Positions 1 through 4,779 of a DNA stretch of 5,036 bases are shown here, piece by piece (the first letter of the stretch is position 1; each line of letters begins with the position of its first letter). Under the pieces are notes generated by a model, which worked only from the letters and a program-made list of their open reading frames with translations, ran no database searches and had not been told where the DNA came from. The DNA lies in assembly GCA_024641555.1 (NCBI GenBank), contig JAHECV010000037.1, positions 1 through 5,036 of the forward strand. The letters are read 5' to 3'. The DNA comes from Candidatus Planktophila sp. (GTDB lineage: Bacteria; Actinomycetota; Actinomycetes; Nanopelagicales; Nanopelagicaceae). Position numbers and translations under genes: made by a program.

Positions 1-239
1 ATATGGTAGAAATTAGAGCATATGGTTTTACTTTCTCAACTCCAACGATCAGCATGAAGTTGCGACCGATCGAAGATCTTCGAAAAGCTCAAACTGCGCC
101 AACACCAAACCCGGTTGCTACCAATGCGACGAAGAAGCTTGTGAAAATTATTTGTACTAAGGGGTCACAGCGAAAATCAATCAGCGCTACGTCTCCTGCA
201 AAACCAAGTTGTCCTAAAGGTTGGAAAGTTGCTAAATAA
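1..239 (+). CDS. C-terminal fragment of a secreted-type protein, paralogous to the 1747-3000 gene (partial, 5' end outside window)
   Basis: This open frame enters from the left edge and ends at TAA 237-239. Only about 78 C-terminal residues are visible. The in-frame ATG at position 3 is probably internal, because the residues just after it (EIRAYGFTFS) align with an internal stretch of the 417-residue protein at 1747-3000 (NLRAYGFTYS). After that comes a Pro/Ala/Thr-rich, charged linker, then a tail with the order Ile-x-Cys-x-Lys-Gly, Ser-Pro, Cys-Pro-x-Gly and a final Lys. The paralogue ends the same way, with its two cysteines 16 residues apart rather than 19. No enzymatic function is recognisable. 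By analogy with the paralogue it is probably exported, but its signal peptide would lie outside the window. The stop overlaps the 3' end of the convergent photolyase gene by 8 bases. Confidence 0.8.
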   Translation, partial: MVEIRAYGFTFSTPTISMKLRPIEDLRKAQTAPTPNPVATNATKKLVKIICTKGSQRKSISATSPAKPSCPKGWKVAK

Positions 240-1704
240 GGCCATTATCTAAATCGGCTAGAACTTCTTGGGCGCGTGCTCTTAATTCAGGTAGATCAGA
301 TAAGCGATTAAGGCCAAATATCTGTTGGCTCATGCGGTGGTTCTTCTTAAAGGATTCGCCGTGGCGATCTAGAAAATCCCAGTACAAAGTTGTAAATGGA
401 CAAGCGGTTTCACCGGTGCGAAGTTTTGGGTTGTAGGCACAGCCTTTGCAGTAATTCGACATACGCGAGATATAGGCACCGCCAGCAGCGTAAGGCTTGG
501 TCATAAGTGCCCCGCCATCGGCATGCACGCCCATCCCAATAACGTTGGGAACCATCACCCATTCGGTGGCATCGATAAAGACTTCGCGCATCCAATCGAG
601 AAATTCTTGCGGGTTGGTGCCGGTAATTAAAGCTAAATTACTTAAGACCATTAACCGCGGAATGTGATGAACCCAGGCGCGATCTTGAATATCGGTGACG
701 ATAGATTTCACACAGTTCATCTGAGTTTTATTAGGATCGTTAAAAAGTGGTAATAACTTCTTGGTGGCATTTAGCTGATTGTTTTCGCGGTAATCAGGGC
801 CGAGATACCAGTACATGCCATTTACATATTCGCGCCAACCGACTATCTGGCGGATAAATCCCTCAGCAGATTCAATCGGAATCGCACCTGTTTCAAATTT
901 CTTAACGGCAGCGGCGATGACTTCGCTGGCATGGAGTAGTCCGTTATTTAGATAGGGGCTAAGCAATGAATGGTGCAGCGCCCAGTTATCTAACGCCATG
1001 GCATCTTCATAAGGGCCGAAGGTGGCAAAGTGGTTATCTATAAAGTTCTTTAATTGCGCCAGCGCACCTTTGCGAGTGGTTGCCCAAGTCGTGGTGGGCG
1101 TGAAGTTAAGTTCCTTGGCAACTTCTAGATCAATCGCGTCAGGTTTATGTTCTAGGTACTTGGGCCAAGTGTAATTTTTTGGGGGAGGCAGGCGATTTTC
1201 TTTATCGAAATTCCAGGCGCCGCCTGTGGGTTTGCCGTTTTCAATCAAGATATTTAAACGAGCGCGTTGGGCACGATAAAAAGTCTCCATGAGATAACTC
1301 TTCTGCGAATCGGCCCAGATCGAAAAGTGTTTGCGAGTGGTTAAGAAGAAATCATTTTCAATTATCTGCGCGCCAAAATCCTGCAATTGTTTTAGTTGGC
1401 GATGCGAAGAAGGCTCGGCGCATGTTAATTGCAGTTTGGGGTATTTCTTCTGGACTTTAGTCAGCCCATCGATCGTTGTTGGGGCTTTTTCGTATTCGAC
1501 TTGAAAACCTTCATCGCGTAACGATTGGGCGAAGTGACGGGCCGATGAGATAAGAAAGTGCAGGCGTTGTGGATGCCAATTGCGCCCGCTGGTCATGCGG
1601 GCGCTTTCGACCATGACGATTACATCGCTTTTGGGATCAGCGCCTTTTAGCGCGCCAAAATTGCGGTGCAGATGATCAAAGGGAATGTAGATCAGCTGCG
1701 ACAT
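232..1704 (-). CDS. Iron-sulfur cryptochrome/photolyase family protein (prokaryotic (6-4) photolyase, PhrB/FeS-BCP type)
   Basis: This is a predicted FAD-dependent, light-driven DNA repair enzyme of 490 residues. It belongs to the bacterial 'photolyase-related' (DPRP, FeS-BCP) group, whose studied member Agrobacterium PhrB repairs (6-4) photoproducts and carries FAD, a [4Fe-4S] cluster and a ribityllumazine antenna. An N-terminal antenna-type domain covers roughly residues 1-130. The family signature GGAWNFDKENR is at 161-171, and the helical FAD-binding domain follows. Four cysteines at 331, 419, 422 and 435 have spacings of 88, 3 and 13, which match the cluster ligands of PhrB (350, 438, 441, 454) as I recall them. 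The His pair at 346-347 falls at the position of the PhrB active-site histidines, and Tyr405 and Tyr411 also correspond. Length is close to the family norm (about 500), so the gene looks intact. The start is ATG 1704-1702, with no strong Shine-Dalgarno sequence ahead of it. The secreted-protein gene lies 42 bases upstream on the same strand, so co-transcription is possible but the two functions are unrelated. A cryptochrome-like signalling role cannot be excluded. Confidence 0.93.
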   Translation of the reverse strand: MSQLIYIPFDHLHRNFGALKGADPKSDVIVMVESARMTSGRNWHPQRLHFLISSARHFAQSLRDEGFQVEYEKAPTTIDGLTKVQKKYPKLQLTCAEPSSHRQLKQLQDFGAQIIENDFFLTTRKHFSIWADSQKSYLMETFYRAQRARLNILIENGKPTGGAWNFDKENRLPPPKNYTWPKYLEHKPDAIDLEVAKELNFTPTTTWATTRKGALAQLKNFIDNHFATFGPYEDAMALDNWALHHSLLSPYLNNGLLHASEVIAAAVKKFETGAIPIESAEGFIRQIVGWREYVNGMYWYLGPDYRENNQLNATKKLLPLFNDPNKTQMNCVKSIVTDIQDRAWVHHIPRLMVLSNLALITGTNPQEFLDWMREVFIDATEWVMVPNVIGMGVHADGGALMTKPYAAGGAYISRMSNYCKGCAYNPKLRTGETACPFTTLYWDFLDRHGESFKKNHRMSQQIFGLNRLSDLPELRARAQEVLADLDNGLI

Positions 1705-1746
1705 GCGTAAAGGGTAATTGCCCGCCCGTCTTTTCGCGTCTTGTAG

Positions 1747-3000
1747 TTATTTCTTTCGATATCCAGCTGGGCATTTCGGCGAAACGGCTGTGATTTTCTT
1801 TGTTGTTTTGCCCTTTACGCAGGTGATTGTGGATTTACTTGGCGCCACAGTTTTTGTAGCTTGCACAGGTGCAGCCACTTCCTGCACAGGCGCTTTAAAA
1901 CTCACCGCCAACTGTGGCGATGAATAGGTAAAGCCGTAGGCACGTAAATTGATCCAATCATTTTTAGAATCATATTTGGAAGTTACGGTTGCGACTTTCT
2001 TGGTGCCATCTTGATAGGAGATTTCGACTTTGGCATAACCTGCCGCGATTGCGGGATCAATACCCCACCAATCCCGGGCGCGCGAGCCGCGAACTTTTAA
2101 CTCCATCCAGCCTTGAATTTCATTACCAAATTCATCAAAGTGCACGTTACCTACTTTGACGACGATTTGTTGGCTCGCTCGATCAAAGCGGAAATCGCTC
2201 AGACACCACCAACCATTGGTACCAAGGATCACATCGTCGGGGCGAGTCTCAGATGTTTTATTGCCAGCATCCCAGTAGACCATATTGACCGCGATATTGC
2301 GCTGGGTAGATTTGGCTTTCAATAGATTTGGTTCGCAAACTTGATCACCTGTATTTGCAGAGGGGCTATTTTCTGGAACGCCTTTCACGGTAATTAAATC
2401 TGCTGCAACGCTAACTTGTGGATCGCGCACATTTGAGAGCACCCATTTAAATTTCTTGGCAAAACCTGAGCTCTTCAAAACAAACTCGAAGTAATAACCT
2501 TCTGGAAGTGAACTTTTATCCTGATCGTAACCAGTGGTATTGATCTGCAGACTGCTCATCATCAAATGTATATAGGCATTTACCTTATTGGTGCCATCGC
2601 TATTGGTTATTCCATTTGGCAAAGTCCAGTGGGTAATCGGATGTTTTAAATCTTTAACCATTGCAGAATTTTCGATTAATTCACCTGTTGGAGATTTTAC
2701 GGTTGTCCATTCTTGGACCGCCTGTGCCGGGTTAAAATCTTCGGGTACTACATAGGTAAGCGCGCCGGCAGCTGTGCCATCGGGTTTGTAAAGGTTGATA
2801 CCTTGGATGCAATCATTAGTAATCGCCCAATCGACTTTGCAGGGAAGCCAGATTCCGTAACGAACATCGGTTAGCCCAGTCTGCTTCCACCATTTTGGTT
2901 CAGGTGGCATCGGGAAAGGATCGGCGGCGTTAGCAGGGGCGAGAGTGGTTACCGAAAGCAGAAGCGCGATCGCGATGCGAAGCGCGGAACGAGTTTTCAT
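1747..3000 (-). CDS. Secreted protein of unknown function with a two-cysteine C-terminal tail
   Basis: I do not recognise a functional family. The 417-residue product starts with a typical Sec signal peptide: basic MKTR, a hydrophobic core at about 8-20, and an Ala-Asn-Ala site at 23-25 giving probable cleavage after Ala25. The mature part is rich in Trp, Tyr, Thr and Gly/Asn/Asp turns, which suggests mostly beta structure. There are six cysteines (54, 64, 222, 266, 394, 410), an even number consistent with disulfides outside the membrane. Residues 369-390 are a Pro/Ala/Val/Lys linker with a repeated Ala-Pro-Val-Gln. Residues 391-417 form a compact basic tail (Ile-Thr-Cys-x-Lys-Gly ... Cys-Pro-x-Gly-Tyr ... 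Lys-Lys) shared with the truncated gene at the left edge. The tail may be a cell-wall or surface-attachment module, which is inference. Start ATG 3000-2998 is supported by the signal peptide beginning there. An AAGGA lies 15 bases upstream, farther than usual. No LPxTG motif or lipobox is present. Confidence 0.88.
   Translation of the reverse strand: MKTRSALRIAIALLLSVTTLAPANAADPFPMPPEPKWWKQTGLTDVRYGIWLPCKVDWAITNDCIQGINLYKPDGTAAGALTYVVPEDFNPAQAVQEWTTVKSPTGELIENSAMVKDLKHPITHWTLPNGITNSDGTNKVNAYIHLMMSSLQINTTGYDQDKSSLPEGYYFEFVLKSSGFAKKFKWVLSNVRDPQVSVAADLITVKGVPENSPSANTGDQVCEPNLLKAKSTQRNIAVNMVYWDAGNKTSETRPDDVILGTNGWWCLSDFRFDRASQQIVVKVGNVHFDEFGNEIQGWMELKVRGSRARDWWGIDPAIAAGYAKVEISYQDGTKKVATVTSKYDSKNDWINLRAYGFTYSSPQLAVSFKAPVQEVAAPVQATKTVAPSKSTITCVKGKTTKKITAVSPKCPAGYRKK
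1862..1890 (-). repeat. Short direct repeat encoding duplicated Ala-Pro-Val-Gln in the linker
   Basis: The octamer TGCACAGG occurs at 1862-1869 and again at 1883-1890, exactly 21 bases (seven codons) apart. It encodes the repeated Ala-Pro-Val-Gln in the linker before the C-terminal tail of the secreted protein. This looks like a small in-frame duplication in a flexible spacer, not a regulatory site. Confidence 0.5.
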
Positions 3001-3046
3001 GGCTACTTCACCGTTTCCTTCTAGGCTTTTTATGCGGACATTAGGC

Positions 3047-3075
3047 TTGTCAGTGCGCTCAATTAAGTTTAAAAC
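3047..3075 (+). promoter_or_regulatory. Possible promoter of the small membrane protein gene
   Basis: TTGTCA (3047-3052) resembles a -35 element, with one difference from TTGACA. It is followed after 17 bases by TAAAAC (3070-3075), a moderate -10 element. The spacing is ideal and the position, about 50 bases before the start codon, is reasonable. No SOS box overlaps it. The call rests only on hexamer resemblance. Confidence 0.3.
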
Positions 3076-3090
3076 AGGTTAGGTAAATAC

Positions 3091-3110
3091 GCACCTGGTC
3101 AGCCAGGCGC
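3091..3110. promoter_or_regulatory. Inverted repeat in the divergent intergenic region
   Basis: CCTGG (3094-3098) and CCAGG (3103-3107) form a perfect 5-base-pair stem around TCAG, and flanking GC/GC lengthens it to about 8 pairs with one mismatch. As RNA, the - strand version has a G-U pair at the mismatch. It lies between the two divergent genes, just before the ribosome binding site of the + strand gene. It could be an operator or a leader hairpin. There is no T-tract on either side, so it is not a terminator. Confidence 0.35.
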
Positions 3111-3118
3111 AGGAAAGG
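3111..3118 (+). promoter_or_regulatory. Ribosome binding site of the small membrane protein gene
   Basis: AGGAAAGG precedes two possible in-frame starts, ATG 3122 and ATG 3128. From the AGGA part the distance to ATG 3122 is 7 bases. From the end of AGGAAAGG the distance to ATG 3128 is 9 bases. Both are workable, so the true start is ambiguous by two residues. Confidence 0.6.
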
Positions 3119-3121
3119 CAG

Positions 3122-3526
3122 ATGGTCATGTTTGAGCTATTGGCATTTACCGCGGTGATCTATCTTTTTCTAAATCGCAAAAAGAAGCGGCGCAAAGCGC
3201 GCGGCATAGATGCGCAGTATCGCGAGTTAGTTGAGAGCACCTACTACTCACAGGCGATGGCTGGTGAAATCAAAAGCTATTTGCTTTCGATCATCGCCGA
3301 TGATCGCGACGGAGCCGAGAAATTTTCTGATGCACGTATCGCGCAGGCGCAATCGATATTAGATCGCGCCGGACCGGCCGCTCTTTATTGGATGACTGAT
3401 ATCGCAACGCAGTTAGCGGTGCTATCTGCCGCCAAGTTCAATGGCTTTGCCACCAACGTTGAAGCAGAACTCGGAAATGAAGGCGTGACTCCAGCAGCCA
3501 TTGTTGGCGTTGTAGTTCAGAGTTAG
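3122..3526 (+). CDS. Small membrane-anchored protein of unknown function
   Basis: I do not recognise this family. The 134-residue protein begins with one hydrophobic segment (about residues 3-17, with a Glu at 5). A strongly basic run, RKKKRRKAR, follows at 19-27. By the positive-inside rule the basic run and the remaining 105 residues face the cytoplasm, so the protein is a membrane-tethered cytosolic domain. That domain looks mostly helical (Glu/Ala/Lys/Leu-rich at 30-120), has no cysteines, and ends in a hydrophobic Val/Ala/Gly stretch before Gln-Ser. A good ribosome binding site and a candidate terminator support it as a real gene with its own transcription unit. The alternative start ATG 3128 would remove two residues. 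It is divergent from the secreted-protein gene and convergent with lexA, 18 bases away. It has no SOS box, so there is no sign of LexA control. Confidence 0.75.
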   Translation: MVMFELLAFTAVIYLFLNRKKKRRKARGIDAQYRELVESTYYSQAMAGEIKSYLLSIIADDRDGAEKFSDARIAQAQSILDRAGPAALYWMTDIATQLAVLSAAKFNGFATNVEAELGNEGVTPAAIVGVVVQS

Positions 3527-3546
3527 CGCAAGCGTTAATTGTTTTT
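3523..3546 (+). terminator. Probable intrinsic terminator of the small membrane protein gene
   Basis: TTAGCG (3523-3528) pairs with CGTTAA (3533-3538) around a CAAG loop, giving a 6-pair stem with one G-U. The T-rich run TTGTTTTT (3539-3546) follows directly. The stop codon lies inside the stem. The orientation fits the + strand gene. The opposite strand has no U-tract after the stem, so it would not end lexA transcripts in the same way. A longer alternative stem pairs 3526-3536 with 3551-3560 inside the lexA tail. Confidence 0.5.
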
Positions 3547-4231
3547 AGCGAACGCTGCGCATAACCGCGGTGACTTTGCCCAAGATCTCGCAGTTATCAC
3601 CATTGATTGGTTGGAATGCGGGGTTGGCCGGAAGTAACCAGATGTGGCCGTTCTTGCGCTGGAAAGTCTTAACGGTGGCTTCGCCATCGATCATTGCGGC
3701 AACGATTTCTCCGTTGTTGCAATCTTTCTGTTCGCGAATCACAACGTAATCGCCATCGCAGATTGCGGCATCGATCATTGATTCACCGACAACTTGCAAC
3801 ATATAGAGGTTGCCCTTGCCGACGAGAGTTTCGGGCAGAGCAAAGGTCGATTCGATATTTTGTTCGGCGGTAATTGGACCACCGGCTGCAATGCGACCAA
3901 CGAGCGGAACCTGCTTGGTGGCTTCGACTTCGAGTTCGGATTTTTCACCAGGTACCAAGACCTCAAGGACCCCGCCGCGGGTTGGGTGGGCGGTGATAAA
4001 GCCTTTCTCCTGCAAGATCTCGAGCTGGTATTTAACGGATGCGGGCGAGCTCAGCCCGGCAGCGGCTGCGATTGCGCGCATTGATGGGGGAAACCCCAGA
4101 TCGTCCATGCTCGCCTTGATGACTTCGAGGATCTTGAGCTGGCGGGCGGTGAGGCCATGGGCGCCGGCGGCTGAATCGGGAAGTTCGGAGATCTTGTTAT
4201 CGGCTGATTTGGAGGCAGGTTTTTTGCTCAT
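3545..4231 (-). CDS. lexA: LexA, SOS response repressor / self-cleaving serine peptidase
   Basis: LexA represses SOS genes by binding their operators, and it cuts itself when RecA filaments form on single-stranded DNA. The 228-residue protein has a winged helix-turn-helix at about 27-90 (LTARQLKILE onward) and a C-terminal S24 peptidase domain. The cleavage bond is Ala116-Gly117 in RIAAGGP. The catalytic serine is Ser151 in VGESM and the lysine is Lys188 in ATVKTF. The spacings of 35 (cleavage site to Ser) and 37 (Ser to Lys) equal those of E. coli LexA, so it should be active. A 26-residue polar N-terminal extension is typical of actinobacterial LexA. The start ATG 4231-4229 is forced: an in-frame TAA lies two codons upstream and the next Met is inside the DNA-binding domain. 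No Shine-Dalgarno sequence precedes it. An SOS box 31 bases upstream implies autoregulation. The divergent neighbour is an SOS-type LysM gene. Confidence 0.97.
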   Translation of the reverse strand: MSKKPASKSADNKISELPDSAAGAHGLTARQLKILEVIKASMDDLGFPPSMRAIAAAAGLSSPASVKYQLEILQEKGFITAHPTRGGVLEVLVPGEKSELEVEATKQVPLVGRIAAGGPITAEQNIESTFALPETLVGKGNLYMLQVVGESMIDAAICDGDYVVIREQKDCNNGEIVAAMIDGEATVKTFQRKNGHIWLLPANPAFQPINGDNCEILGKVTAVMRSVR

Positions 4232-4262
4232 GGGTTAAGGGTGGCACAGGCTGGAAAAAAAA

Positions 4263-4278
4263 TCAAACATATGTTCGA
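4263..4278. promoter_or_regulatory. SOS box (LexA operator), lexA-proximal
   Basis: TCAAAC-ATAT-GTTCGA matches the actinobacterial operator TCGAAC-N4-GTTCGA at 11 of 12 defined bases. The one difference is a G to A in the left half. It ends 31 bases before the lexA start codon, so it most likely mediates LexA autorepression. A run of eight A (4255-4262; eight T on the lexA strand) touches it on the lexA side. Confidence 0.88.
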
Positions 4279-4318
4279 AAATAACTTGCCGATGTCGGTG
4301 GCATGGGGTTTAATTGGC

Positions 4319-4346
4319 TTTGTTCGAACAAGCGTTCGAATACCTT
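4319..4346 (+). promoter_or_regulatory. Possible promoter of the LysM gene, overlapping its SOS box
   Basis: TACCTT (4341-4346) fits the TAnnnT pattern of a -10 element, and TTTGTT (4319-4324) is a weak -35 element 16 bases ahead. The SOS box fills the space between them, which would let LexA block polymerase directly. The -35 match is poor, so the exact hexamers are uncertain even though a promoter must lie close by. Confidence 0.3.
4324..4339. promoter_or_regulatory. SOS box (LexA operator), LysM-gene-proximal, perfect match
   Basis: TCGAAC-AAGC-GTTCGA is a perfect 6+6 palindrome matching the actinobacterial LexA operator, and the flanking T (4323) and A (4340) extend the symmetry. It lies 36 bases before the LysM start codon. 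Its left half is also part of a second palindrome, TGTTCGAACA (4321-4330). The perfect symmetry predicts tighter LexA binding here than at the lexA-proximal box. Confidence 0.95.
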
Positions 4347-4356
4347 CCCCAAGGTA
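4341..4356 (+). promoter_or_regulatory. Perfect hairpin between SOS box and ribosome binding site
   Basis: TACCTT (4341-4346) and AAGGTA (4351-4356) form a perfect 6-pair stem around CCCC, starting two bases after the SOS box. No T-tract follows. Depending on the transcription start, it is either an extra protein-binding dyad over the promoter or a hairpin in the 5' leader of the LysM mRNA. Confidence 0.45.
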
Positions 4357-4364
4357 GTACCAGC

Positions 4365-4370
4365 AGGAGA
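4365..4370 (+). promoter_or_regulatory. Ribosome binding site of the LysM gene
   Basis: AGGAGA lies five bases ahead of ATG 4376. It is the strongest Shine-Dalgarno sequence in the window and it fixes the start of the LysM protein. Confidence 0.85.
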
Positions 4371-4375
4371 AAACC

Positions 4376-4738
4376 ATGAGCACTGTAACCCTTATAAATC
4401 AAGGCCAATATGGCGTGTACAAGGCAGCAACCAATCCGTCCGGCGTTCGTTTAAATCGCCGTGGTCGCCTAGCCCGCACATTCGTGGTTCTCTCACTCGC
4501 TGTCGTTCTAGCCAGCGTCTTCGGTTTAAAGGCCGGGGCCGGCACAACCGATTCCGTTGGCGCCCCAACATCTTTTATTGAGGTAACCGTTGCTCCAGGT
4601 GACACCCTCTGGTCGCTAGCATCGCGCATGGCCGATGGCGCAGATGTTCGTGCGATGGTCGATGAAATTGCATCAGTTAACTCACTTCCTACCGCTGAGC
4701 TCCAAGCCGGCCAGAAGGTCCGCATCCCGCTTCGCTAA
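4376..4738 (+). CDS. SOS-regulated single-pass membrane LysM protein (YneA/ChiZ/DivS-like, probable cell division inhibitor)
   Basis: This 120-residue protein has the plan of the small SOS-induced division inhibitors found divergent to lexA in Gram-positive bacteria: B. subtilis YneA and M. tuberculosis Rv2719c (ChiZ), with C. glutamicum DivS at the same locus. Residues 1-34 are polar and end in a basic run (RLNRRGRLAR), so they should be cytoplasmic. Residues 35-53 are a membrane helix. A short linker follows, then one LysM domain at about 67-118, with VAPGDTLWSLA at the start and LQAGQKVRIP at the end. LysM binds peptidoglycan outside the membrane. No separate hydrolase domain is present. 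The strong ribosome binding site fixes ATG 4376. A perfect SOS box predicts repression by LexA and induction after DNA damage. The expected role is to delay septation while DNA is repaired, which follows from family and position, not from direct evidence. An AbrB-type gene follows after 18 bases. Confidence 0.9.
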   Translation: MSTVTLINQGQYGVYKAATNPSGVRLNRRGRLARTFVVLSLAVVLASVFGLKAGAGTTDSVGAPTSFIEVTVAPGDTLWSLASRMADGADVRAMVDEIASVNSLPTAELQAGQKVRIPLR

Positions 4739-4753
4739 AGGTGTTAGCCTTTA
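4736..4753 (+). promoter_or_regulatory. Short hairpin spanning the LysM stop codon (alternative pairing A-B)
   Basis: TAAAGG (4736-4741), which starts with the LysM stop codon TAA, pairs perfectly with CCTTTA (4748-4753) over a 6-base loop. It would hide AAAGG, the only Shine-Dalgarno-like sequence ahead of the AbrB-type gene. It cannot form together with the longer hairpin at 4744-4779, because CCTTTA is used by both. Confidence 0.5.
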
Positions 4754-4779
4754 CTTATGGCAATTAAGGTAAAGGCTAA
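4744..4779 (+). promoter_or_regulatory. Perfect 11-base inverted repeat enclosing the AbrB-type gene's start codon
   Basis: TTAGCCTTTAC (4744-4754) is exactly complementary to GTAAAGGCTAA (4769-4779). The stem extends to 13 pairs as RNA if a U-G and a U-A pair are counted. ATG 4757-4759 sits in the loop and the right arm lies in codons 5-8. No T-tract follows on either strand, so it is not an intrinsic terminator. It may be an operator for an AbrB/MazE-type autoregulator or a translational control hairpin. Confidence 0.7.

Noticed and set aside
204..224. CCAA...TTGG inverted repeat followed by TTTT on the - strand, considered as a photolyase terminator
   Set aside because: The stem is only four pairs with a 13-base loop and lies inside the coding tail of the convergent gene, so it is too weak to call.
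410..595. Short - strand frame inside the photolyase gene
   Set aside because: It is out of frame within the conserved cluster-binding region of the photolyase and is an alternate-frame shadow.
1712..1723. GGGTAATTGCCC near-palindrome between the secreted-protein and photolyase genes
   Set aside because: It is a short, imperfect dyad without a T-tract or a recognisable operator pattern, so it is compatible with chance.
1718..2325. Two + strand frames opposite the secreted-protein gene (1718-1927 and 2113-2325)
   Set aside because: Both lie antisense to a gene with a clear signal peptide and a paralogue, and neither has a supporting ribosome site or motif.
2965..2974. CGCGATCGCG palindrome resembling the cyanobacterial HIP1 core
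   Set aside because: It is a single occurrence within signal-peptide codons. HIP1 is defined by high frequency, and no other copy was noticed in the window.
3794..4238. Long open frames on the + strand opposite lexA (3794-4084 and 3810-4238)
   Set aside because: They lie antisense to an unambiguous lexA gene, overlap each other, show no recognisable domain and have no good ribosome site. They are codon-bias shadows.
4303..4581. A 92-residue frame overlapping the LysM gene start on the + strand
   Set aside because: Its start lies inside the SOS promoter region with no ribosome site, the product is Arg/Ser-rich with no known motif, and it overlaps a well-supported gene.
4399..4725. A 108-residue - strand frame opposite the LysM gene
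   Set aside because: It is antisense to a recognised LysM domain protein, and its Ala/Arg/Thr-rich composition is that of a reverse-frame shadow.
4744..4779. The 11-base inverted repeat read as a terminator of the LysM gene
   Set aside because: No T-tract follows on either strand, and the right arm lies inside the next coding region.
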